From NCBI GenBank assembly GCA_009885195.1, contig VFLG01000035.1, positions 1-64,000 on the forward strand: a DNA stretch of 64,000 nucleotides. Direction: 5' to 3'. The notes beneath the pieces are model-generated. The model saw only the letters and a list, made by a program, of their open reading frames with translations. It was not told the DNA's origin and searched no databases. Positions 51,915 to 62,233 of the stretch are shown piece by piece. The DNA comes from Gallionellaceae bacterium. Its GTDB lineage: Bacteria > Pseudomonadota > Gammaproteobacteria > Burkholderiales > Gallionellaceae. The stretch's first letter is position 1, and each line of letters starts with the position of its first letter. The position numbers and the translations under genes were made by a program.

Positions 51915-52388
51915 ATGCAACGACCAGAAATAAAAACCGTCGCCAATCTTGAATCGGCTTTTGCCGGTGAATCCATGGCGCACATCAAGTATCGCTACTT
52001 CGCCAAGATCGCGCGTGCCGCAGGCGATGAGGATACCGCGCGAATATTTGAGGAGACCGCCGCCCAGGAAGTGCAGCATGCGTTCGGCCATCTCGATTTG
52101 CTGTACCCGAAGGAAACCATGAGTCCGGCGCGCTGCTTGCAAATGGCGATAGACGGCGAGACCTACGAGTACACCGAAATGTATCCTGGCTTTCTCAAAA
52201 CGGCACAGCAAGAAGGTAATGCTGCTGCCGTGTCTGAAATGAACGAGCAGATCGCCGAATCGAAACAACACGCCGAGCAATTTCAGGCGATGTTGCAAAA
52301 GGCGGCGAAACGCTTTGCCGCATTGACCAAAGTGGAAGAGCGTCATGCCAATCAATATCGCGCCGTGTTGGCGAAAGTTTCAGCTTAA
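51915..52388 (+). CDS. Rubrerythrin (ferritin-like di-iron peroxidase domain)
   Basis: 157 residues; reduces hydrogen peroxide in the cytoplasm. The di-iron ligands appear as EsmAHIKYRYFAKIA, EETAAQEVQHAFGHL, and ESKQHAEQF plus an E before EVQH. The usual C-terminal rubredoxin domain is missing and is instead encoded by the separate gene 15 bp downstream. AAGGAG precedes the start. Next comes the rubredoxin reductase, giving a complete electron chain NADH to peroxide. Confidence 0.93.
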   Translation: MQRPEIKTVANLESAFAGESMAHIKYRYFAKIARAAGDEDTARIFEETAAQEVQHAFGHLDLLYPKETMSPARCLQMAIDGETYEYTEMYPGFLKTAQQEGNAAAVSEMNEQIAESKQHAEQFQAMLQKAAKRFAALTKVEERHANQYRAVLAKVSA

Positions 52389-52403
52389 ACAAAGGAGAAC
52401 AAC

Positions 52404-52568
52404 ATGAAAGTTTGGCAATGTGTAGTTTGTGGTTTCGTATATAACGAAGCACTTGGTTTGCCGGGTGAAGGCATCAAGCCTGGCACGGCGTGGGCGGATA
52501 TTCCCGATGGCTGGGCTTGTCCGGATTGCGGTGTAGCCAAGGCCGATTTTGAGATGGTCGAGGTGTGA
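52404..52568 (+). CDS. Rubredoxin
   Basis: 54 residues, too short for many gene callers. The Fe(SCys)4 ligands are [13 protein letters not shown] and [12 protein letters not shown], with the conserved WADIPDGW between. AAAGGAG lies eight bases before ATG 52404. It carries electrons from the downstream reductase to rubrerythrin. The gene sits 15 bp after rubrerythrin and 48 bp before the reductase. Confidence 0.96.
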   Translation: MKVWQCVVCGFVYNEALGLPGEGIKPGTAWADIPDGWACPDCGVAKADFEMVEV

Positions 52569-52616
52569 ACCGCTGACTATTTATTAAGGCAGTTTGTTGA
52601 AAAACTAAGGGAAGAC

Positions 52617-53753
52617 ATGAAACCTATTGTTGTTTTAGGCAGCGGCTTGGCGGGCTATACGCTGGTGCGAGAGTTGCGCAAACTGGATCGCGAGGTGGCG
52701 ATCACCATGGTGTCGCGCGACAGCGGCGATTTCTACTCCAAGCCCATGCTCTCGAATGCGTTCGCACAAGGCAAGGATGCGGCCGCACTGGTCAACACGG
52801 CGGCGGCGGAAATGTCCAAGCAGATGAACATCACGCTGCTGCAACATACCGAGGTGTTGGGCATAGATCGCCAGAAAAAGCAGTTGCTAACATCGGCGGG
52901 CGCGATCGAGTATTCCCGCCTGGTGTTGGCGTTGGGTGCAGACCCGATACGCTTGCCGTTGCAGGGCGATGCGGCTGATGCCGTGTTGTCGGTGAACGAT
53001 CTTGCGGACTATGCGAGATTCCGTGGCGCGCTTACTTCGACAAAGCAGGTCGCGATCATCGGCGGCGGATTGATCGGCTGCGAGTTCGCCAATGATCTGG
53101 CGTCCGCCGGATTTGCCGTAACGGTGATAGATCCGACCGCTTATCCGCTCTCCGGCCTGATGCCGGAGCAAGCCGGCAAGCAATTGCTTGAACCGCTGGC
53201 AAAGCTGGGCGTGACATGGCGATTCGGTGTAGCGGTGAAAGCGGTGGATAAGCTGGCTACGGGCTATGCGCTGACATTGACCGATGGCTCGACTTTGCAC
53301 GCCGATGTGGTGTTGTCTGCGGTCGGCTTGCGCCCGCGCATCGAGTTGGCGCGCAATGCCGGACTCGCGGTGAATCGCGGCATTGTGGTGGATGCGCAAT
53401 TGCGCAGCAGCGATGTGGATGTTTTCGCGCTGGGCGATTGCGCCGAGATCGAGGGGCGCGTGCTGCCTTACGTGTTGCCCATCATGCACGCCGCGCGGGC
53501 TTTGGCGCGTGTGTTAGCGGGTGAAGATGCGCGTGTAGAATTTCCCGCCATGCCGGTGGTGATTAAAACGCCCGCTCATCCGGTTGCAGTATTGCCGGTT
53601 GCGCGCGATGCGGCAGGCGAGTGGAAAGTGTTGGCTGAAGGTCAGGGGATCAAGCTGGGATTTGTTGATGCGCAAACTCAGATGCGCGGATTTGTGCTCA
53701 CCGGAGCATACGCCGCCGAACGCAGCGAAATGTCCAAGCAGGTATCAACCTAA
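52617..53753 (+). CDS. FAD-dependent rubredoxin reductase
   Basis: 378 residues. Two-dinucleotide-binding flavoprotein fold: IVVLGSGLAGYTLVRELRKL (FAD), VAIIGGGLIGCEFANDLA (NADH), and VDVFALGDCAEIEG (FAD ribityl contact). The CKPMLSNAF-like segment here reads YSKPMLSNAF. It resembles NADH-rubredoxin reductases (RubB type). Third gene of the rubrerythrin-rubredoxin operon. Its stop codon (TAA 53751-53753) is provided by the first bases of MITE-like element B, so the native C-terminus may have been altered. Confidence 0.9.
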   Translation: MKPIVVLGSGLAGYTLVRELRKLDREVAITMVSRDSGDFYSKPMLSNAFAQGKDAAALVNTAAAEMSKQMNITLLQHTEVLGIDRQKKQLLTSAGAIEYSRLVLALGADPIRLPLQGDAADAVLSVNDLADYARFRGALTSTKQVAIIGGGLIGCEFANDLASAGFAVTVIDPTAYPLSGLMPEQAGKQLLEPLAKLGVTWRFGVAVKAVDKLATGYALTLTDGSTLHADVVLSAVGLRPRIELARNAGLAVNRGIVVDAQLRSSDVDVFALGDCAEIEGRVLPYVLPIMHAARALARVLAGEDARVEFPAMPVVIKTPAHPVAVLPVARDAAGEWKVLAEGQGIKLGFVDAQTQMRGFVLTGAYAAERSEMSKQVST

Positions 53754-53913
53754 AAACCGTAATTCAAGCCACAGAGTTCACAGAGAACACAGAGAAAGAA
53801 ATGATTTCTCCCTGTTTCGCGGATTCACCCGAAAGGTGATTCGCGTTCGTGATAGCCGTTGGTTTCTCCTCTGTGATCTCTGTGTTCTCTGTGGCTAACT
53901 GAGTTTTTTTAGG
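53749..53913 (-). repeat. MITE-like element B (165 bp), inverted copy of 12821-12984
   Basis: CCTAAAAAC...TTTTTTTAGG ends and nearly the same internal sequence as element A, in opposite orientation. It contains the stop codon of the reductase gene. The kinase gene ends only 10 bp beyond. Confidence 0.87.
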
Positions 53914-53922
53914 ATCAAGGGA

Positions 53923-55614
53923 TTAAATAGCCAGCAAATAAAAAAGCAACACATTCGCCAGCAGCGACAGCACGGCTATCCATTGCCACATCAACAGCGG
54001 ATCGCGCCCGGCAAGCGGCGTGCGCCGTGGTGACTGAACGAGTTTATGCTCACCGGCTTCCAGCGCCAGCAACATTTCTTCGGCAGTTTCAAAGCGCAAT
54101 TTCGGATCATGTGCGACTGCCTTGAGCACGATGTTTTCCAGCCATTGCGGAATGTCGGGGCGGTAGCGCGTTGGCGGCACCGGGTCGCCGAAGCGCGGGC
54201 GCTGGAACGGTTCCACCTCGCCGTAGGGATAGCGCCTTGTCAACAGGTGATACAGCGTCACGCCCGCAGCATAGAGATCGCTCTGGGCATTCGCAGTTTC
54301 TCCGGCAAATAATTCCGGCGCCATGAAGCTGGGCGTGCCCGGATTGCCCGCAGGTTGTGCGCCGCTGATACCGGGGCTGGTGGCCACGCCCAGATCGAGG
54401 ATGCGCAGCTTGCCGTCATCGCCCTGATGCAGGTTGGCCGGTTTGATGTCGCGATGAATGATATTCAGGCGATGCAGCGCAGCCAGTCCTTTGGCCAGAC
54501 GCAGGCCGATGCTGGCGACATCGGCGGCGGAAAAATGCTGGCCGATGTCGAGCTTTTGTTGCAGCGTCGCGCCGGCGTGCCAGCTCATCACGTAGTAAAG
54601 ACAGCTGCGCCGCTCGGTCGGGATGGGCAGCACTTGCGAAAAATAATGCGATAACACGCGCTTGCCCAGCCACTCTTCGTTGAGCAGACCGTGGCAACTA
54701 TCTGCATCTTCCGCCAGCAGCGGTTGCAGCGTTTTCAGCACGCACACTTGGCCATTGACGATATTCTTGACCTTGTACAGCAGGCTGGCGCGCGATTCGT
54801 GCAGCAGCTCCAGCACTTCGAAGTCATCCAGTTGCTCGCCTACCTTGAGGCGATGCGGCACGCCAAGGCGCTTGGCTTCCGCCACCAGGTCGGCCAGATT
54901 TTCTTCGCCCAGATGTTCGATGCGTACCACCAGCGCCGTGGCATTGTCCTGGCCGCCCTGCGCCAGAGCGCGCTTGACCAGATCGTCTGCCGCCATCTGC
55001 GGGCTATGGTAGAGCTGCAAAATTTCGTGGATGTCTTTCTGCTCCAGCCGTTCCCACACGCCATCGCTCATCAATGCAAACACGTCACCGGCGCGCAATT
55101 CGCCCTCGGCATAGTCCACCAGCAGTTGCTGATCCAGCCCGACCGCGCGCTTGAGCACATGCCTCATATCCGGCCTGTCCCACACATGATCGGTGGTGAG
55201 CTGTTGCAGCTCGCTGCCACGCAGGCGATAAATGCGGCTGTCACCGACATGCGCCAGGATGTAGCGTTTGCCGCGCAGAACCAGCAGCGAAAGTGTCGTC
55301 GCCATGCCGGCCAGGTCGCGATGCTTGGCGGCATGCGACTGCACCCAGCGGTTGAGTGCGGCCAGCACCTTGTCCAGCGCGGCAGTGGTTTCCCATGTTT
55401 CCGGCGTGGCGTAGTAATCGGCGAGGACGCCGCGCACGGTCATTTCCGCCGCCTCGCGCCCGCCCGCATTGCCGCCGACACCATCGGCCACGGCCAGCAA
55501 CGCGCCCTTGGTGGCAAGTTGCTCGTCTTGCGGCGTGACCGCGCCGCAATAATCTTCGTTGCGCTCACGCAAGCCGGTTTCGCTGGCCTGGCCGATGATG
55601 ATTTTTAGTGGCAT
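53923..55614 (-). CDS. PP2C phosphatase - Ser/Thr kinase fusion, membrane anchored
   Basis: 563 residues from ATG 55614 (alternatives 55626, 55647). N-terminal PP2C phosphatase: RNEDYCG, VADGVGGNAGG, LAHVGDSRIYRLRG, VFALMSDGVWE and GGQDNATALVV. C-terminal Hanks kinase: invariant K in VCVLKTLQ, HRDIKPANLHQG, DLGVA in place of DFG, GTPSFMAPELF, SDLYAAGVTLYHLLTRRYPYG. One C-terminal membrane segment (WIAVLSLLANVLLFYLLAI). Similar fusions occur beside nitrate-assimilation genes in other proteobacteria, and narK lies directly upstream on this strand. A role in adjusting nitrate uptake is an inference. Confidence 0.9.
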   Translation of the reverse strand: MPLKIIIGQASETGLRERNEDYCGAVTPQDEQLATKGALLAVADGVGGNAGGREAAEMTVRGVLADYYATPETWETTAALDKVLAALNRWVQSHAAKHRDLAGMATTLSLLVLRGKRYILAHVGDSRIYRLRGSELQQLTTDHVWDRPDMRHVLKRAVGLDQQLLVDYAEGELRAGDVFALMSDGVWERLEQKDIHEILQLYHSPQMAADDLVKRALAQGGQDNATALVVRIEHLGEENLADLVAEAKRLGVPHRLKVGEQLDDFEVLELLHESRASLLYKVKNIVNGQVCVLKTLQPLLAEDADSCHGLLNEEWLGKRVLSHYFSQVLPIPTERRSCLYYVMSWHAGATLQQKLDIGQHFSAADVASIGLRLAKGLAALHRLNIIHRDIKPANLHQGDDGKLRILDLGVATSPGISGAQPAGNPGTPSFMAPELFAGETANAQSDLYAAGVTLYHLLTRRYPYGEVEPFQRPRFGDPVPPTRYRPDIPQWLENIVLKAVAHDPKLRFETAEEMLLALEAGEHKLVQSPRRTPLAGRDPLLMWQWIAVLSLLANVLLFYLLAI

Positions 55615-55648
55615 ATTATTGAGCATTCCATAATTAGCGACAAACATG

Positions 55649-55794
55649 CCGTTCGGGCTGATGCTTCGCCCTTAGATACCTCAGGAGCCTCAGCACAGGG
55701 TACATCCGTTCGTGGTGAGGTATCGAACCATAACGGATGTGTCGAAGCCCAATCACTAGGCGGGCAATACCCTTCGATACCTCAGGCTGAACGG
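55649..55794. repeat. Composite palindromic repeat between narK and the kinase gene
   Basis: Outer arms CCGTTCGGGCTGA / TCAGGCTGAACGG (11 of 13 paired) and inner perfect arms ACATCCGTT / AACGGATGT (55702 and 55732). No ORF. Confidence 0.75.
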
Positions 55795-55841
55795 TGTAAT
55801 GAATAACGGAAAGATCAATATTTAAATTTCAAGACTCGAGC

Positions 55842-57053
55842 TTACACTCTCGCCGTGGTCGCTGTAGTGGAACCCCAGGTAGTGCGCCAGCGTTTCTTGA
55901 CACTGATCAGGCCAACCATAGCCAGCACCGCCAGTGCCGCGAATATTATCAGGCCGGTCTGATAGCTGCCGGTGATTTGTCTGGAATAACCCAGACTGGA
56001 AGCCAGATAGAAGCCACCCACGCCACCTGCCATGCCGACCATTCCGGTCATCACGCCGATTTCTTTACGGAAGCGTTGCGGCACCAGTTGAAATACCGCG
56101 CCGTTGCCCATGCCGAGCGCGAACATGACAGCCACGGCCACGGCCAGTGCGACGTAGGCTTGCGACATGCCGAAGCTGAATATGAACAGAAATAGTGCCG
56201 CCAGCGCATACATCGCCATCAATGTGCGTATGCCGCCGATACGGTCGGCCACATTGCCCCCTACCGGCCGTATAAGCGAACCGGCGAGTACGCAGGCGGC
56301 GGTGAAGTAGCCCGCCGTGACCGGAGGTAGACCATACTGGTCGTTAAAATAAAGTGTGAGTGAAGATGCCATGCCGACGAAGCCGCCAAAAGTGACGCTG
56401 TAGAACAACATGAACCACCAGGCATCCTTGTCCTTGAGCACGTTCATATACTGGTGCAGCGACTTGGCTGGTGGGCACTCCGGGCTATCCTTGGCGAACA
56501 TCATATAGACCAGCAGCGCACAAAAGAGTGGAATCAATGCCATGCCGAATACATTATTCCAGCCGTAAGCCAGCGCCAGCCCCGGCGCAAGAAGAGCCGC
56601 CAGCACAGTGCCGGAATTGCCTGCCCCGGCGATGCCCAAAGCTGTACCCTGATGCTCGGGCGGATACCAGCGCGAGGCGAGCGGCAACGCCACAGCAAAC
56701 GAAGCGCCCGCCACGCCGAGGAAGACGCCCAGCAACAGCACCTGATGATAAGTATGCACCCCGCTGAACCAGGCGAACGCGAGCGCCACCAGCACAATGA
56801 CCTGGCCGATCAGGCCGGCCATTTTAGGCTTGAGGTGATCCACCAGCACGCCCATCACGATGCGCAACAACGCACCGGACAGGATAGGTGTGGCGACCAT
56901 CATACCCTTCTGCGCATGGGTGAGTTGCAGGTCGGCAGCGATCTGCACCGCCATCGGCCCCAGCATTACCCACACCATAAAGCTCAAATCAAAATAAAGG
57001 AAAGCCGAGAATAAAGTCGGCTTGTGTCCTGCGCTCCAGAAACTGCTTTGCAT
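55842..57053 (-). CDS. narK: Nitrate/nitrite transporter, NarK/NasA-type MFS
   Basis: Major facilitator protein of 403 residues with about 12 membrane segments. I start at ATG 57053 (MQSSFWSAGHKPTLFSAFLYFDLSFMVWVMLG), preceded by GAGG. Nitrate-signature segments GAGNSGTVLAALLAPGLA and GMAGGVGGFYLASSLGYS, and the paired helix-2/8 arginines (LRIVMGVLVDH, LIRPVGGNVADR), are present. It has its own sigma-54 promoter at 57105-57120. It probably imports nitrate for nasA-nirBD, 10 kb away. Confidence 0.94.
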   Translation of the reverse strand: MQSSFWSAGHKPTLFSAFLYFDLSFMVWVMLGPMAVQIAADLQLTHAQKGMMVATPILSGALLRIVMGVLVDHLKPKMAGLIGQVIVLVALAFAWFSGVHTYHQVLLLGVFLGVAGASFAVALPLASRWYPPEHQGTALGIAGAGNSGTVLAALLAPGLALAYGWNNVFGMALIPLFCALLVYMMFAKDSPECPPAKSLHQYMNVLKDKDAWWFMLFYSVTFGGFVGMASSLTLYFNDQYGLPPVTAGYFTAACVLAGSLIRPVGGNVADRIGGIRTLMAMYALAALFLFIFSFGMSQAYVALAVAVAVMFALGMGNGAVFQLVPQRFRKEIGVMTGMVGMAGGVGGFYLASSLGYSRQITGSYQTGLIIFAALAVLAMVGLISVKKRWRTTWGSTTATTARV

Positions 57054-57104
57054 GATTGTCCTCGCAAGAAATGGTTTTGAAAATAACGCAATCATTTCTT
57101 ACTG

Positions 57105-57120
57105 AGCAACCTTTGTGCCA
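57105..57120 (-). promoter_or_regulatory. Sigma-54 (-24/-12) promoter of narK
   Basis: Minus strand TGGCAC-AAAGG-TTGCT, identical in core and spacing to the nasA promoter. The start would be near 57094, leaving a 41-base leader before ATG 57053. Confidence 0.9.
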
Positions 57121-57205
57121 GTACGTCAAATCAGGCTCATACCCTGTGTTTATAAGGGTTGTGCATGAATGGCCTGGCAAATGTTTATGCCCCAGCATGG
57201 TGCCA

Positions 57206-57219
57206 CATGAAATTTCATG
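57206..57219. promoter_or_regulatory. Palindrome CATGAAATTTCATG upstream of the narK promoter
   Basis: A perfect 14-bp palindrome, extended by TGCA on one side, about 85 bp upstream of the -24 element. A candidate activator site; it departs from the NtrC consensus, so the binding protein is uncertain. Confidence 0.45.
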
Positions 57220-57340
57220 CACTCGAATAGCGTGATCGTGCGGAGGAGAATAATGTGATTTTGGGATTGGAATTATCGCCAGCAATGGTGATAACTTGGG
57301 TGTGGCTTAAAACTGGCAGAGCAGCGCGATCTACTCCAGT

Positions 57341-58776
<1,436 letters not shown>

Positions 58777-58786
58777 ATGATATTTT

Positions 58787-59950
58787 TTATTTTAAATCGG
58801 CCACGACCCAGACGCCATCCCGCAACACCAGTTCGCGGTCGCAGTTGAGTTCGTTGCGCAGTGCGGGCTTGCCTAACAAATCCACCACTACGGCGTGTCC
58901 TTGCGCGCGCAACTGCGCAATTATTTTCTGTAGCACGGCATCGTCACGATGCGGTGCGAGTATGCCCTTGGTCTGCGATTGCTGCGGCAGCAGGCCGTGC
59001 AACTGGCGCAAATCCATGCTGAAACCGGTGGCTGGCCGCGCGCGACCAAAGCTCTTGCCCACGTCGTCATAGCGTCCACCTTGCGCGATGGCATCATGAC
59101 TGCCCGCATGATAGGCCGCGAACACCATACCGCTGTGATAGTGGTAGCCGCGCAGTTCGGCCAGGTCGATGCCGATGCTGTGCGCCAGCGGTTGCAGATG
59201 CACGGCAGCCTGCTCCAGTTCGTTCAGCGCTGCCGTCACTTCCGGATACGTCGGCAGCACCTCACGAGCACGCGCGATCACTTCCACCCCGCCGTACAAT
59301 TGCGGCAACGCCAGCATCGCATTTTTTACTGCCGGCTTTAATCCACTTACCAGCACTTGCAATGCCGCCATGTCCTTGCCTTGCAGGGCGTTGAATAATT
59401 CCGCTTCCAGTTCCTTGGCGATCCCGGCGTGATTGACCAGCGCACGGAATAGGGCAACATGACCCAGATCGAGATGCACGCCGTCGATGCCGAGCAAGGC
59501 CAGCGCCTGGAGCATCAAACACTGCACTTCCAGATCGCTTTCAAAACCGCCGTGGCCGTATAACTCCGCGCCAATCTGCAACTGCTCGCGCGTGCGCATC
59601 ACCCCCGCAGGTTGGGTGTGCAGCACGCTGCCGACATAGCACAAGCGGGTCACGCCCTGGCGATTGAGCAAGTGCGCATCGATGCGCGCCACCTGCGGCG
59701 TGATATCGGCGCGCAGCGCCAAGGTGCGCCCGCTCAGCTGGTCGACCAGCTTGAACGTGCGCAAATCCATATCCTTGCTGCCATTGATTAGCAGTGACTC
59801 GGCATATTCCAGCAGCGGCGGCACGACTAACTGATAGCCGGACAGGCGCAGCAGTTCGAGCACGCTGGCGCGCATGTGCTCGATGCGGGCGGCCTCGTCC
59901 GGCAGCATGTCCTGGATATATTCCGGCAATAGCCAATTTGAATGGGTCAT
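58787..59950 (-). CDS. hisZ: ATP phosphoribosyltransferase regulatory subunit
   Basis: HisRS-like, catalytically inactive partner needed by the short form of HisG in histidine synthesis. 387 residues from ATG 59950 (MTHSNWLLPEYIQDMLPDEAARIEHMRASVLELLRLSGYQLVVPPLLEYAESLL); ATG 59953 is equally possible. Class II motifs are present (TFKLVDQLSGRTLALRADITPQVARID, ARPATGFSMDLRQL) but no anticodon-binding domain. It overlaps the stop of the DUF2065 gene, showing co-translation with the hfl genes. Confidence 0.94.
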   Translation of the reverse strand: MTHSNWLLPEYIQDMLPDEAARIEHMRASVLELLRLSGYQLVVPPLLEYAESLLINGSKDMDLRTFKLVDQLSGRTLALRADITPQVARIDAHLLNRQGVTRLCYVGSVLHTQPAGVMRTREQLQIGAELYGHGGFESDLEVQCLMLQALALLGIDGVHLDLGHVALFRALVNHAGIAKELEAELFNALQGKDMAALQVLVSGLKPAVKNAMLALPQLYGGVEVIARAREVLPTYPEVTAALNELEQAAVHLQPLAHSIGIDLAELRGYHYHSGMVFAAYHAGSHDAIAQGGRYDDVGKSFGRARPATGFSMDLRQLHGLLPQQSQTKGILAPHRDDAVLQKIIAQLRAQGHAVVVDLLGKPALRNELNCDRELVLRDGVWVVADLK

Positions 59951-60135
59951 CATTGAGTCCAATACAGCAACAGCAGCCCGGACAGCATGGCGGTCATGCC
60001 CATGAAACGGAGTTGTCCATCGGACAGCAGCAGCAATTTGCGGAACGCCTCGCGCCACAGGTCGGGAAACAGAAACGGCATGATGCCTTCGATGATCAGC
60101 ATCAACGCCAATCCAGTCAACCAATAAGTCAGCAT
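59950..60135 (-). CDS. DUF2065 family small membrane protein
   Basis: 61 residues, two hydrophobic segments (MLTYWLTGLALMLIIEGIMPFLFP and FMGMTAMLSGLLLLYW). Members of this family sit downstream of hflC in many proteobacteria, as here, nine bases after hflC. Its stop overlaps the hisZ start. Function unknown; a role with the HflKC complex is suggested only by position. Confidence 0.9.
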   Translation of the reverse strand: MLTYWLTGLALMLIIEGIMPFLFPDLWREAFRKLLLLSDGQLRFMGMTAMLSGLLLLYWTQ

Positions 60136-60144
60136 GGGAACCTG

Positions 60145-61017
60145 TTATTTTTTGCCGGAACCCTTGAGATATTTGAAGAAGGCGGAACTGGGATCAATCA
60201 CCATGACATCACTCTTGCTCTTGAAGCTTTGTTTGTAGGCTTCCATGCTGCGGTAGAACGCGTAGAACTCAGCATTGCGGCCAAACGCAGCAGCATAAAT
60301 AGACGCTGCCTTGCCATCGCCCTCACCCTTGATTTTCTGGGCATCGCGATAGGCATTGGCGAGTATCACTTCGCGTTGACGGTCGGCATCGGCGCGAATT
60401 TTTTCGCTATCGGCATTGCCGGTGGCGCGCAGCTCATTGGCCACGCGCTTGCGCTCGGCGTCCATGCGGCGATACACCGATTCACTGATCTCCAGCGGAA
60501 AATCCACCCGCTTCAGGCGCACATCCAACACCTCTACGCCGATTTTACGCGCATCAAAATCGGCCTTGTTGCGCAGCACTTCCATGATCTTGTCGCGCTC
60601 GCCGGATACCACTTCATTAATGGTGCGTTTGCCGAACTCCTCGCGCATGCTCGAGTTCACCGTCTGCATCAAACGAGTCCGCGCACGCACTTCGTCACCG
60701 CCCACGCTGATATAGTATTGCTTCACATCGGCAATGCGCCACTTGACAAATGAATCCACCATCACGTTTTTCTTTTCCGCCGTGATGAAGCGCTCCGGCT
60801 CAACGCTGTCCATGGTCAAGATACGCGAATCAAAATAACGCACGTTCTGCACCAGCGGCATCTTGAAATACAGTCCGGGTGCGGTCTTCACTTCAACCAT
60901 CTCTCCCAGTTGCAACACGATGGCGGTCTGGCGCTGATCGACCACAAACATGCTCAGGCTGAGCGCGATTAATACAACGACTGCGCCTACCAAAATGCTG
61001 TTGAAATTAATTTTCAT
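60145..61017 (-). CDS. hflC: HflC, SPFH-domain regulator of FtsH
   Basis: Membrane-anchored SPFH/band 7 protein that with HflK forms a periplasmic cage around the FtsH protease. 290 residues, one N-terminal membrane segment (ILVGAVVVLIALSLSMFVVDQRQTAIVLQLGE), then the band 7 domain and an Ala/Arg-rich coiled coil (RIRADADRQREVILANAYRDAQKIKGEGD-like). It overlaps the hflK stop by one base. Confidence 0.96.
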   Translation of the reverse strand: MKINFNSILVGAVVVLIALSLSMFVVDQRQTAIVLQLGEMVEVKTAPGLYFKMPLVQNVRYFDSRILTMDSVEPERFITAEKKNVMVDSFVKWRIADVKQYYISVGGDEVRARTRLMQTVNSSMREEFGKRTINEVVSGERDKIMEVLRNKADFDARKIGVEVLDVRLKRVDFPLEISESVYRRMDAERKRVANELRATGNADSEKIRADADRQREVILANAYRDAQKIKGEGDGKAASIYAAAFGRNAEFYAFYRSMEAYKQSFKSKSDVMVIDPSSAFFKYLKGSGKK

Positions 61018-62210
61018 TATCGTGCCTCCCTATCGCGTCCGCGCAACGTCTCGCGCGCGCGCTGCACCCCTGCCGCAGCCTCATTGATCAGTGTCGCCGC
61101 TTGCTCTCCGCCATCTGCTGCCTGAGTGTCGGGCAAGCCACTTTGTGCCGCGGTGCTTTGAATTAGCTTGTCCAGCGGCAAGTACAACAGGCTATTGCCG
61201 CCCTTCTGATCCACCATGACCTTGCTGGTGCTGGTCAATATCTGCTGCATCATGTCAATGTACATGCGTTCACGCGTCACACCCGGTGCCTTATCATATT
61301 CCACCAGCACCTGCTTGAAGCGGCTGGCATCGCCCTCGGCATTGGCAATCACGCTCTGGCGATAACCTCCTGCCTCCTCCATCAGGCGCGCGGCTGCGCC
61401 CTTTGCTCTGGGCACCACATCATTGGCATAGGCCTGACCCTCGTTCTTCTGGCGCTCCCTATCCTGCCCGGCTTTCACCGCATCGTCGAACGCGGCCTGC
61501 ACCTGTTCCGGCGGTTGCGCGTTTTGCATGGTCACTTTGCTCACCAGAATGCCGGACTTGTAGCGATCCAGAATGTCCTGAACCAGCTTGGTCGTTGCCG
61601 CAGCCACCTGTTCGCGCCCTTCATACAACACGAAGTCCATCTTGTTCTTGCCCACGACTTCGCGAATGGCCGTCTCCGCAGCATGACGCACGCTCTCGTC
61701 CGGAGCGCGATTGTTAAACAAATAATCGGCGGGGTCCTTGAGGAAATATTGCACGGCAAATTGAATATCGATGATGTTTTCATCATCGGTCAGCATCAGC
61801 GACTCTTTCAGCACCTTGTTCTTGACGTTATCGCGGTAACCGACTTCCGCCGTCCGCACCTGACTCAAGTTCACCACCTCGACCGATTCGATGGGAAATG
61901 GCAAATGCCAGCGCGGGCCGGGCGTCGTGGCTTCGACATACTTGCCGAAGCGCAGCACCACGCCGCGCTCGCTGGCGTCCACAATGTAGAAACCACTGGC
62001 GATCCAAACCAGCACAACAATGACCACGATCAGGCCGATGCCGCCGCCGAATTTCATGGGCGACTCTCCGCCGCTGCCGTTGCCGCTGGTGCCGCCACTT
62101 TTGCCACCGAACAAGCCCGCGATCTTTTTATTGAGGTCGCGCATTACAGCCTCCAGATCGGGCGGTCCGCCACTGTTTTTATTTCCCCATTGCGGATCAT
62201 TCAATCCCAT
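61017..62210 (-). CDS. hflK: HflK, SPFH-domain regulator of FtsH
   Basis: Partner of HflC, 397 residues. A glycine-rich cytoplasmic N-terminus (GGKSGGTSGNGSGGESPMKFGGG) leads to one membrane segment (IGLIVVIVVLVWIASGFYIV), then the SPFH domain starting DASERGVVLRFGKYV, and a C-terminal coiled coil. It lies 23 bp after hflX and overlaps hflC by one base, in the conserved hfq-hflX-hflK-hflC operon. Confidence 0.96.
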   Translation of the reverse strand: MGLNDPQWGNKNSGGPPDLEAVMRDLNKKIAGLFGGKSGGTSGNGSGGESPMKFGGGIGLIVVIVVLVWIASGFYIVDASERGVVLRFGKYVEATTPGPRWHLPFPIESVEVVNLSQVRTAEVGYRDNVKNKVLKESLMLTDDENIIDIQFAVQYFLKDPADYLFNNRAPDESVRHAAETAIREVVGKNKMDFVLYEGREQVAAATTKLVQDILDRYKSGILVSKVTMQNAQPPEQVQAAFDDAVKAGQDRERQKNEGQAYANDVVPRAKGAAARLMEEAGGYRQSVIANAEGDASRFKQVLVEYDKAPGVTRERMYIDMMQQILTSTSKVMVDQKGGNSLLYLPLDKLIQSTAAQSGLPDTQAADGGEQAATLINEAAAGVQRARETLRGRDREAR

Positions 62211-62233
62211 AATTTATCCTGTCTTCTGTTAAC

